Positions 44,470 through 54,691 of a stretch of DNA of 64,000 nucleotides are shown one piece after another; the stretch's first letter is position 1; every line of letters starts with the position of its first letter. Source of the DNA: Paenibacillus sp. yr247 (GTDB taxonomy: Bacteria > Bacillota > Bacilli > Paenibacillales > NBRC-103111). The notes under the pieces were generated by a model that was not told where the DNA came from, searched no databases, and saw only the letters and a program-made list of their open reading frames with translations. Location: contig NZ_FNIF01000002.1 in the NCBI RefSeq assembly GCF_900103825.1, positions 701,566 through 765,565 on the forward strand, written 5' to 3'. Position numbers and translations under genes: made by a program.

Positions 44470-45633
44470 TTATCCCGCGCAGCATTTCTTGAACTTTTTG
44501 CCGCTGCCGCAAGGGCAAGGGTCGTTTCTTCCTATCTTTAGCCTTGTTGTAAAATCGATCACTTCCGCTTTGCCTGCGGGCTGCTGCATCATGTCTGAAG
44601 GTTGGCTTGCAGGGGAAAGTTCGTTCGGTGTATAGCCCTTTAGAAACCATTGTCTCGTGTTATTATTTAGGGCTGTAATATGATTCATAAAGCCCTTAGT
44701 CAGTTCCAGATCATTGATTTCCAGCTGCTTTTGCAGAAATTGCAGCAGATTCCCCGGCGATACTCCGTTCCGAATGTCATCCGCGCATTCTTCAACGATA
44801 AAGTCAGCCTCTTCTAGAGATATGGTATAGTTCTTCCGGATAAAATCGACAAAAGCTTTGTGGCTCGAGTTCCTGTCAGCGAAGTCGGGTTCGCCCGCAT
44901 TCAGAAGCTGATTTTTGGAGAACGGATAGTACGATAAGTTTAATCTGGACTCCTGCTCTTGCTGCACTTGTCTCGTATCCTTTATCAAACTGTTTGAAAA
45001 ACCATCAGAATCAGGTCGTATTTTCCAATAAAATGAAAGGGACTCATATAGGACGGACAAATAATCGCCAATCCTCACGTTCTCTCCCGTGTATTGTTTC
45101 AGAAAGTTCTCCAATTCGCTTAGACTCAACTTTCCGTAGTAAAACAGCAGGCCGTGCGTTAATTTGATCCATTCTGTATTTCTCTTGAACGTTTCGCGAT
45201 AGGCCGAATGGTCGATTTTCTGAAAGCTTTCAAGAACTTCCTGCGGTATCGCCAGAGTATGTTTCCCGTTGTACTTACCTTGGAAGATCAATCCCCTGCT
45301 TTTAAAATACGCAACCTGATCAAATTCGATCAGCTTATGTGAAAAGCCACTTCGACCTGCGATCTGTTTGATAATTTGATAGCGGGTCTCATCGAATTTA
45401 TTGAGAAGATTAGGCAGCGCATCGGGAATATGCTGCTCCAACGCTTTGGCTAATTCTTGCTTATTCAGGGCGCTTACGCCTTTGATCTCCAAGTTAGTCC
45501 GGATTTCCGTTAAATCGCCTTTCGTTAATCGAACAAGACTGTCAGCGAGTGAAAGCGGAACTTTAATCTCGATCCCAAGCCTTTCCCCTTCATTAGCCTC
45601 ATTCTTATCTTTTGCGCTCAGGCGCTTGTCCAT
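44470..45633 (-). CDS. SEC-C metal-binding motif protein of unknown function
   Basis: A 387-aa soluble protein. The C-terminal 20 residues form a SEC-C zinc motif, [19 protein letters not shown], as at the end of SecA. The rest (residues 1-360) is helical and charged. Near 35-75 a SAP-like stretch, [33 protein letters not shown], suggests nucleic-acid contact. The rest matches no family I recognise. Start at 45633 is chosen for AAAGG spacing; ATGs at 45642 and 45663 are also in frame. It is monocistronic. Confidence 0.8.
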   Translation of the reverse strand: MDKRLSAKDKNEANEGERLGIEIKVPLSLADSLVRLTKGDLTEIRTNLEIKGVSALNKQELAKALEQHIPDALPNLLNKFDETRYQIIKQIAGRSGFSHKLIEFDQVAYFKSRGLIFQGKYNGKHTLAIPQEVLESFQKIDHSAYRETFKRNTEWIKLTHGLLFYYGKLSLSELENFLKQYTGENVRIGDYLSVLYESLSFYWKIRPDSDGFSNSLIKDTRQVQQEQESRLNLSYYPFSKNQLLNAGEPDFADRNSSHKAFVDFIRKNYTISLEEADFIVEECADDIRNGVSPGNLLQFLQKQLEINDLELTKGFMNHITALNNNTRQWFLKGYTPNELSPASQPSDMMQQPAGKAEVIDFTTRLKIGRNDPCPCGSGKKFKKCCAG

Positions 45634-45777
45634 TTCCTTCATCCTTTCCGAAAAGAAAAACATGTTCAGCCGAAAATCACTTCATATATTGTACAATTTA
45701 TCAGGCATTTTCGATAGCGTTTCCCACTAGTTTCCATAAACCCTATTGAGCTACTTCAATTCTCCTCATAAAAAAAG

Positions 45778-45803
45778 CACCTGCCAATTGAGCGGCAAGT
45801 GCA
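45778..45803 (-). terminator. Intrinsic terminator of the hut operon
   Basis: On the minus strand GCACTTGCC pairs with GGCAGGTGC around GCTCAATT, followed by seven T. It lies 15 bases after hutG. Confidence 0.9.
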
Positions 45804-45817
45804 AAATGAATGAATGA

Positions 45818-46786
45818 TTAAACCGAGCGTAGAGCCAGTCCTGCCAAGAAGCTGAGCATAAACTGTACCGCAAGGCGTGAGGTCACGTTGCGCACATCGA
45901 CGGTCGGATCGATGCAGACAAAGTCCAGCCCCTGCACCTGTGGTAACGAACCGAGACGGTAGAGAGCATCCAAAGCGTCCCATGGATTCATTCCGCCGGT
46001 ACCGATCGCCGGACAACCAGGAGCATAGGCCTGATCGATAACGTCTACGTCAAAGCTCACATAAAGCGCATCCGTGCCATTACCCGCAAGCTGAAGCGCC
46101 TGGTCAAGTACTGCGTTAATACCCATGCGTCTTACATCCCGTGAGGAGAATACGTTTACGCCTTTACTCTTCACGTAGTCATGGTACGGCTTCGAATTCA
46201 TGAAACCGCGAATGCCAATTTGCACAATGTTATGCCCCTGGACCACACCCGATTCGAGGATACCTCGGAACGGGGTGCCGTTAGTGACGCCGCCATCTTC
46301 AAAATTGCGCACATCATGGTGGGCGTCAAAATGAATAATGCCCGCTTTTTTACCCGGATGGCGGTCGACAAAGGCTTTGAGTGATGGACAGCTCGTTGAA
46401 TGATCCCCCCCGAAAATGATCGGGATCAGGTTTGGCTGTGTTTTGTAAAGCGCGCGCAAACTTTCCTCGATGCGGCGGTGGCATTCGGCGATGTCGGTCA
46501 CATGCATTTGGACATCGCCAAGGTCACGAACAGCCAAATCCTGCAGGTCTACACCATACTCCATCGAGTACGTAGTAAACGACTTGAACGCAGCACGGAC
46601 CGACGCTGGTGTTGTCGAAGCGCCTGAATGCGAGATCGACGGTTTGGATAACGGGATGCCGATGATGCCTGCAAGTAATTGTTCTTGACCGTCCCACTGT
46701 CGAATCCAGTGGGCAACCTTGGTTTCCATATGATCTCTGAACGCAGCCTGATCCGGTGATTTTAGAAATGGAATCTCATGGCTCAT
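45818..46786 (-). CDS. hutG: Formimidoylglutamase (agmatinase superfamily)
   Basis: A 322-aa binuclear manganese hydrolase, last step of histidine degradation, turning N-formimidoyl-L-glutamate into glutamate and formamide. Metal ligands: His in GGDHSTS near 127, the three residues of HFDAHHDV near 150-157, and SFDVDVID near 245-252. The branch is that of Bacillus HutG rather than arginase. Its ATG overlaps the hutI stop by one base (TAATG), showing coupling. Last gene of the hut operon, closed by a terminator. Confidence 0.93.
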   Translation of the reverse strand: MSHEIPFLKSPDQAAFRDHMETKVAHWIRQWDGQEQLLAGIIGIPLSKPSISHSGASTTPASVRAAFKSFTTYSMEYGVDLQDLAVRDLGDVQMHVTDIAECHRRIEESLRALYKTQPNLIPIIFGGDHSTSCPSLKAFVDRHPGKKAGIIHFDAHHDVRNFEDGGVTNGTPFRGILESGVVQGHNIVQIGIRGFMNSKPYHDYVKSKGVNVFSSRDVRRMGINAVLDQALQLAGNGTDALYVSFDVDVIDQAYAPGCPAIGTGGMNPWDALDALYRLGSLPQVQGLDFVCIDPTVDVRNVTSRLAVQFMLSFLAGLALRSV

Positions 46787-48090
46787 TACACAGCTTCCTC
46801 CTTACCTGCTTCCGTAGTTACGATGGTACGGTTCCATACGATCACATTCCCGTTTTTGATAACGCCAAACGTGTGATTGATACCGAAATGATACGGCAGG
46901 TACGCGAGGTTTGGCGCATCGAATATCGTTAAATCCGCGCGTTTTCCCACCTCGATAGAACCAATGTGTTCTCCGCGTCCCAGCGCGTTTGCCGCGTTGA
47001 TCGTGCAAGCGGTCAGAATCTCCTCCGGCGTCATTTTCAAGTTCAGAGAAGCCAGCATCATCACGAGCTGGATCGATTCGGTCGGGCAGGAGCCCGGGTT
47101 ATAGTCAGTGGAAAGGGCCACTGGCAGTTCGTACTTGTCGATCATGTCACGCGCACGCGCATGTTTGCTCAGTCCCAGGTTGAACGAAGTGCCCGGCAAA
47201 AGCACCGGAACCACACCGTGTTTGGAAAGAGCAGCCAAACCTTCATCGGTTGCAGCAAGCAAATGCTCTGCGGAGATCGCACCCACTTCGCTTGCCAACT
47301 CGGCGCCGCCCAGCGGCTCTATTTCGTCCGCGTGTATTTTCGGGATCAGACCATTGCGCTTACCTTCCAGCAGAATGCGGCGTGACTGCTCGATGGAAAA
47401 AACGCCATGCTCACAGAATACGTCACAAAACTCTGCGAGCACTTCTTCAGCTACTTTGGGCAGCATTTCATGGACGATATGATCTACAAAATCATCCTCG
47501 CGCCCTTTATACTCCGGCGGCACCGCATGAGCCCCCATAAACGTCGAGACGATATCGAGCGGATGTGTCTCATTCAAGCATTTCGCAACACGCAATTGCT
47601 TCAATTCATCTTCCAATGTAAGGCCGTAGCCGCTTTTCGCTTCAACCGTAGTGACGCCATTCATCAGCATCTCGTTAAGGCTTCTGCGCGCCTTGTTATA
47701 CAATTCTTGCTCGCTAGCGGCACGTGTAGATTTCACTGTGCTGAGAATACCGCCGCCCTGAGCCAAAATGTCCAAATACGGGACGCCGGACCTCTTCAGC
47801 GCCAGCTCATGTTCACGCGTACCGCCATGAACGAGATGGGTATGCGGATCAACCAAACCTGGCGTGACCATTCGCCCGCAGACGTCGATAGTCTCTGCGA
47901 TTTCGACGCCTGCAAGGAAGTCCCGAACTTCCTGTTCGGGGCCAACAAGGGTGATTCGTCCATTGCGAATGGCTACCGCCGCATCCGTGATCTCACGAAT
48001 TTCCTTCATTTCTCGCCCGCAGCGCGTTGCATTCCCCGGCGGGGTGACTAAACGACCAATCCCTGTAATGAGCAAATCAATCCGTTCCAT
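46786..48090 (-). CDS. hutI: Imidazolonepropionase
   Basis: A 434-aa amidohydrolase that opens imidazolone propionate to formimidoylglutamate. The start is placed at the ATG 48090, eight bases after AAGGAGG; the open frame begins six codons earlier at a TTG inside that site. Metal-site motifs: PGLVDPHTHLVHGGTREHEL near 82-101, HADEIEPLGGAELA near 237, SAEHL near 260, and ALSTDYNPG near 313. All ligands seem intact. Confidence 0.95.
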   Translation of the reverse strand: MERIDLLITGIGRLVTPPGNATRCGREMKEIREITDAAVAIRNGRITLVGPEQEVRDFLAGVEIAETIDVCGRMVTPGLVDPHTHLVHGGTREHELALKRSGVPYLDILAQGGGILSTVKSTRAASEQELYNKARRSLNEMLMNGVTTVEAKSGYGLTLEDELKQLRVAKCLNETHPLDIVSTFMGAHAVPPEYKGREDDFVDHIVHEMLPKVAEEVLAEFCDVFCEHGVFSIEQSRRILLEGKRNGLIPKIHADEIEPLGGAELASEVGAISAEHLLAATDEGLAALSKHGVVPVLLPGTSFNLGLSKHARARDMIDKYELPVALSTDYNPGSCPTESIQLVMMLASLNLKMTPEEILTACTINAANALGRGEHIGSIEVGKRADLTIFDAPNLAYLPYHFGINHTFGVIKNGNVIVWNRTIVTTEAGKEEAV

Positions 48091-48104
48091 CCGCTCTTCC
48101 TCCT

Positions 48105-49781
48105 TCAAGACATCTGCTCACGCATCGGGATGCGAATGCCATGTTTTTCTGCTGTTTCAATGGCTTCGTCGTAGCCGGCATCCACATGACGTATAACACC
48201 CATGCCAGGGTCAGAGGTCAGAACACTGCGCAGTCGTTCTGCCGCCGCATCCGTTCCATCTGCTACCACAACCATCCCTGCGTGCAGCGAGTAGCCCATG
48301 CCTACGCCGCCGCCATGATGGATAGAAACCCAAGATGCGCCTGCCGAAGTGTTGATCAAAGCGTTCAAAATCGCCCAGTCGCCAACGGCATCGGAGCCGT
48401 CTTTCATCGCTTCCGTTTCACGGTTCGGCGACGCCACGGAACCACAGTCCAGATGATCGCGACCAATGACAATCGGCGCTTTAAGCTCTCCATTTTTTAC
48501 CATTTCGTTCAACGCGAGGCCGAATTTCTCGCGTTCGCCATAGCCGAGCCAACAAATACGCGCTGGAAGCCCTTGGAATGCGACACGCTCGCTCGCCATC
48601 TCGATCCAGCGGCGCAGGTGATCATTTTCCGGGAAAAGCTTGAGCACGAGCTCGTCTGTTTTGCGAATGTCTTCCGGATCCCCAGAAAGCGCTGCCCAGC
48701 GGAATGGCCCTTTACCTTCACAGAACAGCGGGCGGATATAGGCGGGTACGAAGCCCGGAAAATCAAATGCGTTTGTTACGCCTTCGTCGAACGCGACTTG
48801 ACGAATATTGTTGCCGTAGTCGAATACGACGGACCCCATTTGTTGCAGGTCGAGCATCGCTTGCACATGAGTGGCCATACTGCTTTTAGAAAGCTTTACA
48901 TATTGATCAGGATCAGTATCACGCAAAGCAGCTGCTTCAACCAGCGTTAAACCAGTCGGTATGTAGCCGATTAGCGGGTCATGAGCCGAGGTTTGATCGG
49001 TTACAAAATGCGGCTTGATACCGCGTTGCACAAATTCCGGATAGATTTCCGCCGCATTCCCAAGAAGGCCGATGGCTAGCGGTCTTTTCTCTTCCATCGC
49101 TTTACCCGCAAGCGAAAGTGCTTCATCCAGCGTTTCTGCCAGCACATCACAGTAACGGGTTTGGATGCGGCGCTCAATGCGGGTACGGTCGATTTCGACG
49201 GCAATGACAACGCCTTCATTCATGGTGACAGCTAACGGTTGTGCCCCACCCATGCCGCCAAGGCCTGCCGTCAATGTCAAAGTACCTTTGAGGGTACCGC
49301 CTGCATGTTGACGTGCCGCTTCAGCAAAAGTTTCAAAAGTACCTTGTAGAATACCCTGAGTCCCGATGTAAATCCAGCTGCCCGCTGTCATTTGGCCATA
49401 CATCATCAGCCCTTTTTGCTCTAGCTCGCGGAAATGCTCCCAATTCGCCCATTTCGGAACGAGAACAGAGTTAGAGAGCAGCACACGCGGTGCACGTTCA
49501 TGGGTTTTGAAAACGCCGACCGGCTTGCCGGATTGAATCAGCAGCGTTTCATCATTTTCCAGCCGCTGCAATTCGCGCACAATGGCGTCATAGGAAGGCC
49601 AGTTACGAGCCGCTTTGCCGATACCTCCATAGACCACCAGATCTTCCGGACGTTCTGCGACATCCGGGTCGAGGTTATTCATGAGCATGCGCATGGCTGC
49701 TTCCTGCACCCAGCCTTTGCAGGATAGTTCCGTACCGCGAGGGGCGCGAATTTCTCGCTTTTGATGGTTAGAATTAGTCAT
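48105..49781 (-). CDS. hutU: Urocanate hydratase
   Basis: A 558-aa NAD-dependent urocanase, converting urocanate to imidazolone propionate. NAD-binding segment [16 protein letters not shown] is near residues 168-183. The active-site Cys lies in [18 protein letters not shown] near 395-412, and the [13 protein letters not shown] loop is near 475. Length and sequence match the family closely. AAGGAGATCCTATATG gives the start. It lies 18 bases after hutH. Confidence 0.97.
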   Translation of the reverse strand: MTNSNHQKREIRAPRGTELSCKGWVQEAAMRMLMNNLDPDVAERPEDLVVYGGIGKAARNWPSYDAIVRELQRLENDETLLIQSGKPVGVFKTHERAPRVLLSNSVLVPKWANWEHFRELEQKGLMMYGQMTAGSWIYIGTQGILQGTFETFAEAARQHAGGTLKGTLTLTAGLGGMGGAQPLAVTMNEGVVIAVEIDRTRIERRIQTRYCDVLAETLDEALSLAGKAMEEKRPLAIGLLGNAAEIYPEFVQRGIKPHFVTDQTSAHDPLIGYIPTGLTLVEAAALRDTDPDQYVKLSKSSMATHVQAMLDLQQMGSVVFDYGNNIRQVAFDEGVTNAFDFPGFVPAYIRPLFCEGKGPFRWAALSGDPEDIRKTDELVLKLFPENDHLRRWIEMASERVAFQGLPARICWLGYGEREKFGLALNEMVKNGELKAPIVIGRDHLDCGSVASPNRETEAMKDGSDAVGDWAILNALINTSAGASWVSIHHGGGVGMGYSLHAGMVVVADGTDAAAERLRSVLTSDPGMGVIRHVDAGYDEAIETAEKHGIRIPMREQMS

Positions 49782-49799
49782 ATAGGATCTCCTTTGTGA

Positions 49800-51368
49800 T
49801 TAAAATAGCGAACCAGAAACAGCCTCAACCGCTTGCAGCCACTCGCCTTCCAGCAAGGCAGTCGCTGTGTTTTCGATATCACGGGAAGTAGAGCGGTCCT
49901 CAACTACTGCCGGTACGAGTGCCCGCAGGTTGTCATATAGGACTCGAGTCGCCGGAGCAAGACCCTCAGCCCCGATAAATTCGACAGCTTCGGCTGCACA
50001 GATCAACTCGATGGCCAGTACTTTGGACACGTTGTCGATCACCTGTGCCGCATGACGCGCTGCTGTGGTACCCATGGACACATGATCCTCTTGATTCGCC
50101 GAAGACGGGATCGAGTCTACACTTGACGGATGTGCAAGGACTTTATTTTCCGAAACGAGCGATGCACTGACATATTGCGTAATCATCATACCGGAACCAA
50201 CCCCAGGGTTATGACTCAAAAAAGCAGGCAGTCCGCCGGATAGCGCCGGATTGACCAGCCGCTCTGTACGGCGTTCTGAGATGTTCGCGAGCTCACTCAT
50301 GCCGATTTTAAGAAAATCCATGGCAAACGCGATTGGCTGCCCATGAAAATTACCGCCGGAGATGACGAGACCCTTATCAACGAATAACAGAGGGTTATCG
50401 GTAGCTGAGTTGATCTCTATGGCAATCTTATCGCGCGCATAGGCAAGAACTTGGCGCGTTGCACCATGCACTTGCGGCAAGCAGCGCAGTGAGTATGCAT
50501 CCTGTACGCGAAGCTCGCCTTGGCGTGTCGTCAGCTTGCTGCCTTGCAGCAGGTTGAGCAGGTTCTTCGCCACCCCGATCTGCTCAGGATATGGGCGTAC
50601 ACGATGAACCTCTTCTGCAAAGGCATCCGGGATGCCACGCAGGCATTCGACGGTCAGAGATGCGATCACATCGGCGATTTTCGCGAGACGCTCCGCCTTT
50701 ACAAGCGCCAAGGTGCCGATGGACGTCATTATCTGCGTGCCGTTAATCAGGGCAAGCCCCTCTTTCGCTTGGAGGGTAATTGGTTTGAGCCCTGCTTTAG
50801 CTAACGCTAACGCACCTGGCAGGCGTTCGCCTTGGTAAAATGCCTCTCCCTCGCCCATCAGCACGAGCGCTAGATGAGATAACGGCGCCAAGTCCCCACT
50901 AGCGCCAAGCGAGCCCTGCTCAGGCACGACCGGGAGTACGTCATAATTGATGCAGTCGATCATCAGCTGCAGCGTTTCCGGGCGGATGCCGGAATGTCCT
51001 TTGGCCAGCGCGTTTGCGCGCAGCAGCATCAGAGCGCGCACCGTCGGTTCCGGCAGCGGTTTGCCGACTGCACAAGCATGGCTGCGGATCAGGTTTACTT
51101 GCAATTGCACGGCGTCCTGCGGCGAAATATGTACGTCGCTGAATTTTCCGAACCCTGTCGTGACGCCATATACCACTTTGCCTGTTGCAACCAGTTCCTC
51201 CACCATTTTGCGGCATTCGACCACACGCTTGAATGCCTCTTCATCTAGTACCACCGGCACATGTTCAAACGCAACCGCTGCCACCAATTCGGATGTCAAT
51301 TGCTCCCCGTCTAATAAAACCGGAGTCACTTCTGCACTGCTTTCCTGTTGTTTGTATATCATCGCCAT
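49800..51368 (-). CDS. hutH: Histidine ammonia-lyase
   Basis: A 522-aa lyase that deaminates histidine to urocanate. The electrophilic MIO cofactor forms from Ala-Ser-Gly in [14 protein letters not shown] near residues 150-163. Other conserved blocks are [13 protein letters not shown] near 64, [10 protein letters not shown] near 205, and [11 protein letters not shown] near 430. The start ATG follows AAAGGAG by 12 bases, immediately after an attenuator-like hairpin. First gene of hutHUIG. Confidence 0.97.
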   Translation of the reverse strand: MAMIYKQQESSAEVTPVLLDGEQLTSELVAAVAFEHVPVVLDEEAFKRVVECRKMVEELVATGKVVYGVTTGFGKFSDVHISPQDAVQLQVNLIRSHACAVGKPLPEPTVRALMLLRANALAKGHSGIRPETLQLMIDCINYDVLPVVPEQGSLGASGDLAPLSHLALVLMGEGEAFYQGERLPGALALAKAGLKPITLQAKEGLALINGTQIMTSIGTLALVKAERLAKIADVIASLTVECLRGIPDAFAEEVHRVRPYPEQIGVAKNLLNLLQGSKLTTRQGELRVQDAYSLRCLPQVHGATRQVLAYARDKIAIEINSATDNPLLFVDKGLVISGGNFHGQPIAFAMDFLKIGMSELANISERRTERLVNPALSGGLPAFLSHNPGVGSGMMITQYVSASLVSENKVLAHPSSVDSIPSSANQEDHVSMGTTAARHAAQVIDNVSKVLAIELICAAEAVEFIGAEGLAPATRVLYDNLRALVPAVVEDRSTSRDIENTATALLEGEWLQAVEAVSGSLF

Positions 51369-51371
51369 GGT

Positions 51372-51503
51372 CTATTCAGACTCCTTTCTCGCTTTACCAA
51401 AAGAAAGGGACCGTACGGAAGTTATTAGCTTCCATACGGTCCCTTTTTTAAAAAAGAGGGTTATATGCGATTGTCCAGTATCATGCTCTAGCCGATCCTT
51501 CAT
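51372..51503 (-). CDS. Possible leader reading frame of the hut operon (43 aa)
   Basis: On the minus strand an ATG at 51503 opens a frame MKDRLEHDTG...FGKARKESE that runs through the leader hairpin and stops three bases before the hutH ATG. It has no clear ribosome binding site (AAGTGAGTG only), and its His content (two codons) is not striking. It may be chance, or translation through it could affect the hairpin. Treat as tentative. Confidence 0.25.
   Translation of the reverse strand: MKDRLEHDTGQSHITLFFKKGTVWKLITSVRSLSFGKARKESE
51404..51446 (-). terminator. Attenuator-like hairpin in the hut leader
   Basis: AAAGGGACCGTATGGAAG pairs with CTTCCGTACGGTCCCTTT (17 of 18 pairs) around a seven-base loop. 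On the minus strand it is followed by CTTTTGG, and it stands between the hut promoter and hutH. A competing stem, CCCTCTTTTTT with AAAAAAGGG (51441-51460), overlaps its left arm. In B. subtilis the hut operon is controlled by HutP antitermination at a leader terminator; this hairpin fits that logic, though no HutP gene is in the window. Confidence 0.75.
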
Positions 51504-51545
51504 CGCGATCACTCACTTTTTAGATATTATGATTGTGCTTATCTT

Positions 51546-51575
51546 ATTGTCACACGCCGGTTCGCAAGCTGTCAA
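51546..51575 (-). promoter_or_regulatory. Sigma-A promoter of the hut operon
   Basis: On the minus strand TTGACA (51575-51570), 18 bases, and GACAAT (51551-51546), preceded by TGT. The start near 51539 gives a leader of about 170 nt before hutH. Confidence 0.6.
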
Positions 51576-51624
51576 GATGACTTATTGCCCAGTTACGGCA
51601 TATGAAATTCTATTATTACAAGCC

Positions 51625-52476
51625 TTACGCCAACCACATCTTCACTTTTGAGGCAAAATTGTTCAGCATCTCCTGCGTGCCATATTGGCCGCTGAAATCT
51701 TCAATACCGAGGTAACCGTCGTAACCGACAGCTCTTAAGTCAGTGATCAACTGCTTCCAGTTGACGATCCCTTCGTCTATTGGGGACCACTCGCTTCTCC
51801 AAAGCTTGATGCCATCTTGCTCTTCGCCAGTCGGAACCCATCTTGCATTTTTCACATGAACATGAGCTAGGTAAGGTCCTAGCAATTCAAGGCCAAGGCG
51901 GAAATTTTCGTATCCTTCATGCACCATGTTGCCCGCATCATGTAGAACGCCTAGGTGATCAGGCTTGAAATTGGAAACCAATCTATGTACCAATCCAGCA
52001 CTCGGGGCAATTGTATTATGGTGAATTTCCAATAACCCTTTGACACCATACTGTTGAGATAACTCTTGAACATGGTGTAAATAATCCACAGCCCTTGCGT
52101 ACAAGTCATTGTAATTTTGGCTCTTATCATATCCAGGAACACCGACACGAATAAAAGGAACTCCTACTTTTTTGGCAGCTTTGAAAACATGCTCTGTCTC
52201 AGCAACATTACAGCTATTCAAGTACGGAGTGATACTTAAGTTCACCAAGTTATGATTAACTGCAATGAGTCGGAACCGTTCCAGTTCTTCATCCGAAGCA
52301 TTAGGGTCAATGGAACAAAGATTATTTCTCCAGAAAGAAGGCTTTTCTTGTGCAACCTCCGCAGGAATATCTTTAAAACGCCATTCAATACCTTCAATTC
52401 CGGCTGCACTCGCTGCTTTTGCTAGTTCTTCAGGCGTCAGATCTGGTGTTGCTACAGTAAATACAGATAATTTCAT
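51625..52476 (-). CDS. Sugar phosphate isomerase/epimerase (AP2Ec TIM barrel)
   Basis: A 283-aa TIM-barrel protein of the xylose-isomerase-like family. Metal or substrate residues are suggested by LLEIHHNTI near 148-156, VLHDAGNMVHEG near 178-189, HVHVKNARW near 207, and GYLGIEDFSGQYG near 258. Members include epimerases and dehydratases of sugars or inositols. It is divergent from an AraC-type regulator across 158 bases, so both likely belong to one sugar response. GGAGGATCC lies before the ATG. Confidence 0.85.
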   Translation of the reverse strand: MKLSVFTVATPDLTPEELAKAASAAGIEGIEWRFKDIPAEVAQEKPSFWRNNLCSIDPNASDEELERFRLIAVNHNLVNLSITPYLNSCNVAETEHVFKAAKKVGVPFIRVGVPGYDKSQNYNDLYARAVDYLHHVQELSQQYGVKGLLEIHHNTIAPSAGLVHRLVSNFKPDHLGVLHDAGNMVHEGYENFRLGLELLGPYLAHVHVKNARWVPTGEEQDGIKLWRSEWSPIDEGIVNWKQLITDLRAVGYDGYLGIEDFSGQYGTQEMLNNFASKVKMWLA

Positions 52477-52634
52477 ATTGGATCCTCCTTAGAGTATATA
52501 TAACCAGAGTTTAACAAAAACAGGTTGATTGTTTATCTATTCTTCATTTTGCAGTATAATAAAAACGTATTCATTGCATTAATTGGGCAAAAGTTTGCTA
52601 ATATTGACTCCAGCTTAATAGAGGAGAGCTTCAC

Positions 52635-53486
52635 ATGCAGGAACTGTACAAGAATCTACATCAAATGATAAATTTCAGACATGCTGTGACCCACGATCCG
52701 ATTCCTTTGGATTTCCACCAGCACCAGGACCATTACGAAATTTATTTCTTTCTCACCGGAGACGTTCATTACTTCATTGAAAAACAGGTATATCCCTTGC
52801 AGTATGGGGATTTGCTAATTATGCACAGTAATGAACTGCATAGACCTAATTTTCAATCCAAAAAACAGCGTTACGAGAACGTCGTTATCCACTTTAATCC
52901 TGCGCTGCTGGAAGCCTTTAGTTCCCCGCAGTTTAACTTGCTCGACTGTTTCAATAACCGCATATTTGGTGAACAGAACCGGATGCGCCTGAATCCGCAG
53001 CAATTCGATGACATTATGAAGCTATATGAGCGTATGGAAACGCATAATCGACCTCAATCGCTCCCTGGCTCCGAAATTCTATATGTCTCTGCCTTTGTCG
53101 AGCTTCTCGTCTTTATCAATCGAATTTTTCAGAATCAAGGCAAGCAAGAGGAACAGATTATGATTCCCGATAAACTCTCCTCTCTCTTTACCTATATTGA
53201 CGAAAATTTAGATCAGGATTTGTCGCTCGAGGTATTAGAGAACGTTGTTTACATGAATCGATCCTACCTTTGCCGGCTATTCAAAAAACACACAGGCAGC
53301 ACCATTCATGAACATATTTTGTTCAAGCGTATTGCCAAAGCGAAGCAGCTGCTGCGCGAGGGCTCCACGGTCACAGATACGTGCCAGCTAGCAGGCTTCA
53401 ACGACTACTCCAACTTCATCCGAACGTTTAAGAAAGCTGTCGGTCTTCCCCCTCGCCAGTACCAGGCGCATCAACGGAGAGCTTGA
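52635..53486 (+). CDS. AraC-family transcriptional regulator
   Basis: A 283-aa regulator. An N-terminal cupin-like sensor (residues about 15-140, with PLDFHQHQDHYEIYFFLTGD and LHRPNFQSKK) precedes two C-terminal HTH motifs: DLSLEVLENVVYMNRSYLCRLFKK near 200-225 and TVTDTCQLAGFNDYSNFIRTFKKAVG near 248-275. This is the sugar-responsive AraC layout. GAGGAGAG precedes the ATG. It faces the sugar isomerase/epimerase gene, its probable target. Confidence 0.9.
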   Translation: MQELYKNLHQMINFRHAVTHDPIPLDFHQHQDHYEIYFFLTGDVHYFIEKQVYPLQYGDLLIMHSNELHRPNFQSKKQRYENVVIHFNPALLEAFSSPQFNLLDCFNNRIFGEQNRMRLNPQQFDDIMKLYERMETHNRPQSLPGSEILYVSAFVELLVFINRIFQNQGKQEEQIMIPDKLSSLFTYIDENLDQDLSLEVLENVVYMNRSYLCRLFKKHTGSTIHEHILFKRIAKAKQLLREGSTVTDTCQLAGFNDYSNFIRTFKKAVGLPPRQYQAHQRRA

Positions 53487-53492
53487 TCCGAA

Positions 53493-53543
53493 TACAAAAA
53501 AGGTTGCCCAAGTCTTTACGACTTTGGACAACCTTTTTTTGTA
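53493..53543. terminator. Bidirectional terminator between convergent genes
   Basis: TACAAAAAAGGTTGCCCAAGTC pairs with GACTTTGGACAACCTTTTTTGTA around TTTAC. T tracts lie on both strands. It separates the AraC gene from the M29 aminopeptidase gene. Confidence 0.9.
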
Positions 53544-53573
53544 TATAAAGCGAGACTCTGTTTCTGAGCTGCT

Positions 53574-54689
53574 CTACTTCAAGTTTTCCGGATTCAGCTG
53601 TAGCAGCTCAGGCAGAACGAAAATACCATCCTTACGAATGAGCACATCGTCAAACCAAATTTCGCCGCCGCCGTATTCCGGACGTTGGATATTCACGATA
53701 TCCCAGTGCAGCGAGGATTTGTTGCCGTTGTAAGCATCATCGTAGCAATTGCCTGGTGTGAAGTGGAAGCTGCCGTCGATTTTCTCATCAAACAGCGTAT
53801 CTTTCATCGGTTGTTGAATGTAAGGATTCACGCCAATTGCGAATTCCCCCACATAGCGCGCACCTTCATCCATATCGAAAATCTCATTAATTCGATCGGT
53901 ATCGTTAGCTGTCGCTTTAATGATTTTACCATTTTCAAATTCAAGAACGATATTCTCGAAAATGAAGCCATCGTGAGGCGTTGGTGTATTGAAGGAAATC
54001 ACGCCATTCACCGAATCACGTACCGGAGCGGAGTAAACCTCGCCATCCGGAATGTTGAGCTCGCCATCACATTTCACGCCGCCGATTCCTTTGATAGAGA
54101 ACGTCAAATCCGTTCCAGGACCTACTAGACGCACTTTATCTGTGCGATCCATCAGTTCCTTCAAAGAATCCATCGCTTTGGACATTTTGCCGTAATCCAT
54201 CGTACATACGTTGAAGTAGAACTCCTCGAACGCATCTGTACTCATGCTGGCAAGCTGTGCCATGGAAGATGTCGGGTAACGCAGAACAACCCATCTTGTG
54301 TCCTTCACGCGGACATCAAAATGAACTTGTTGATAATAAATCGAATTATACAGCTTCATCCGATCTGCTGGGATATCCGAGAGCTCATAGATATTGGCTC
54401 CGCCGCGTACACCTATGTAGCCTTGCATTTGTTTCATTTGGAAAGCATCGGCAGCAGCCCATGTCTGCATTTGAGCTTCTGTACCGTTCATAATCAGTTG
54501 ACGCATAATCGCATGGTCTCTTACATTTACATAAGGATGAGCGCCTGCTGCGTGAATCTTCTTCACAAGTTCTTTCACTAGAGCAGAATCAATGCCATAA
54601 GCTTCGATCAAAATATTTTCGCCAGGCTGCGCTTTAACTGAGTAATTCACAAGTACATCAGCCAGCTTCGTTAGTCTTGGGTCTAGCAT
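53574..54689 (-). CDS. M29-family aminopeptidase (AmpS/PepS type)
   Basis: A 371-aa metallo-aminopeptidase of the thermophilic M29 type. It starts MLDPRLTKLADVLVNYSVKAQPGE. Ligand regions: EAYGIDSALVKEL near 29-41, LNIPDGEVYSAPVRDSVNG with Glu near 235, ARYVGEFAIGVNP with Glu near 280, and HFTPGNCYDDAYNGNKSSLHWD with His and Asp near 315-335. AGAGGAGAG precedes the ATG inside the end of the regulator gene, two bases away, so the two are cotranscribed. It removes N-terminal residues from peptides. Confidence 0.92.
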   Translation of the reverse strand: MLDPRLTKLADVLVNYSVKAQPGENILIEAYGIDSALVKELVKKIHAAGAHPYVNVRDHAIMRQLIMNGTEAQMQTWAAADAFQMKQMQGYIGVRGGANIYELSDIPADRMKLYNSIYYQQVHFDVRVKDTRWVVLRYPTSSMAQLASMSTDAFEEFYFNVCTMDYGKMSKAMDSLKELMDRTDKVRLVGPGTDLTFSIKGIGGVKCDGELNIPDGEVYSAPVRDSVNGVISFNTPTPHDGFIFENIVLEFENGKIIKATANDTDRINEIFDMDEGARYVGEFAIGVNPYIQQPMKDTLFDEKIDGSFHFTPGNCYDDAYNGNKSSLHWDIVNIQRPEYGGGEIWFDDVLIRKDGIFVLPELLQLNPENLK

Positions 54690-54691
54690 AA

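Noticed and set aside
44390-44650. N-terminal extension of the VTT protein to 309 residues
   Set aside because: The extension is Arg-rich, lacks a ribosome binding site and runs into the SEC-C gene; GGAGG fixes the start at 44389.
47407-48051. Plus-strand frame of 214 codons opposite hutI, and others opposite hutU
   Set aside because: These are antisense shadows of highly conserved hut genes, with no start signals.
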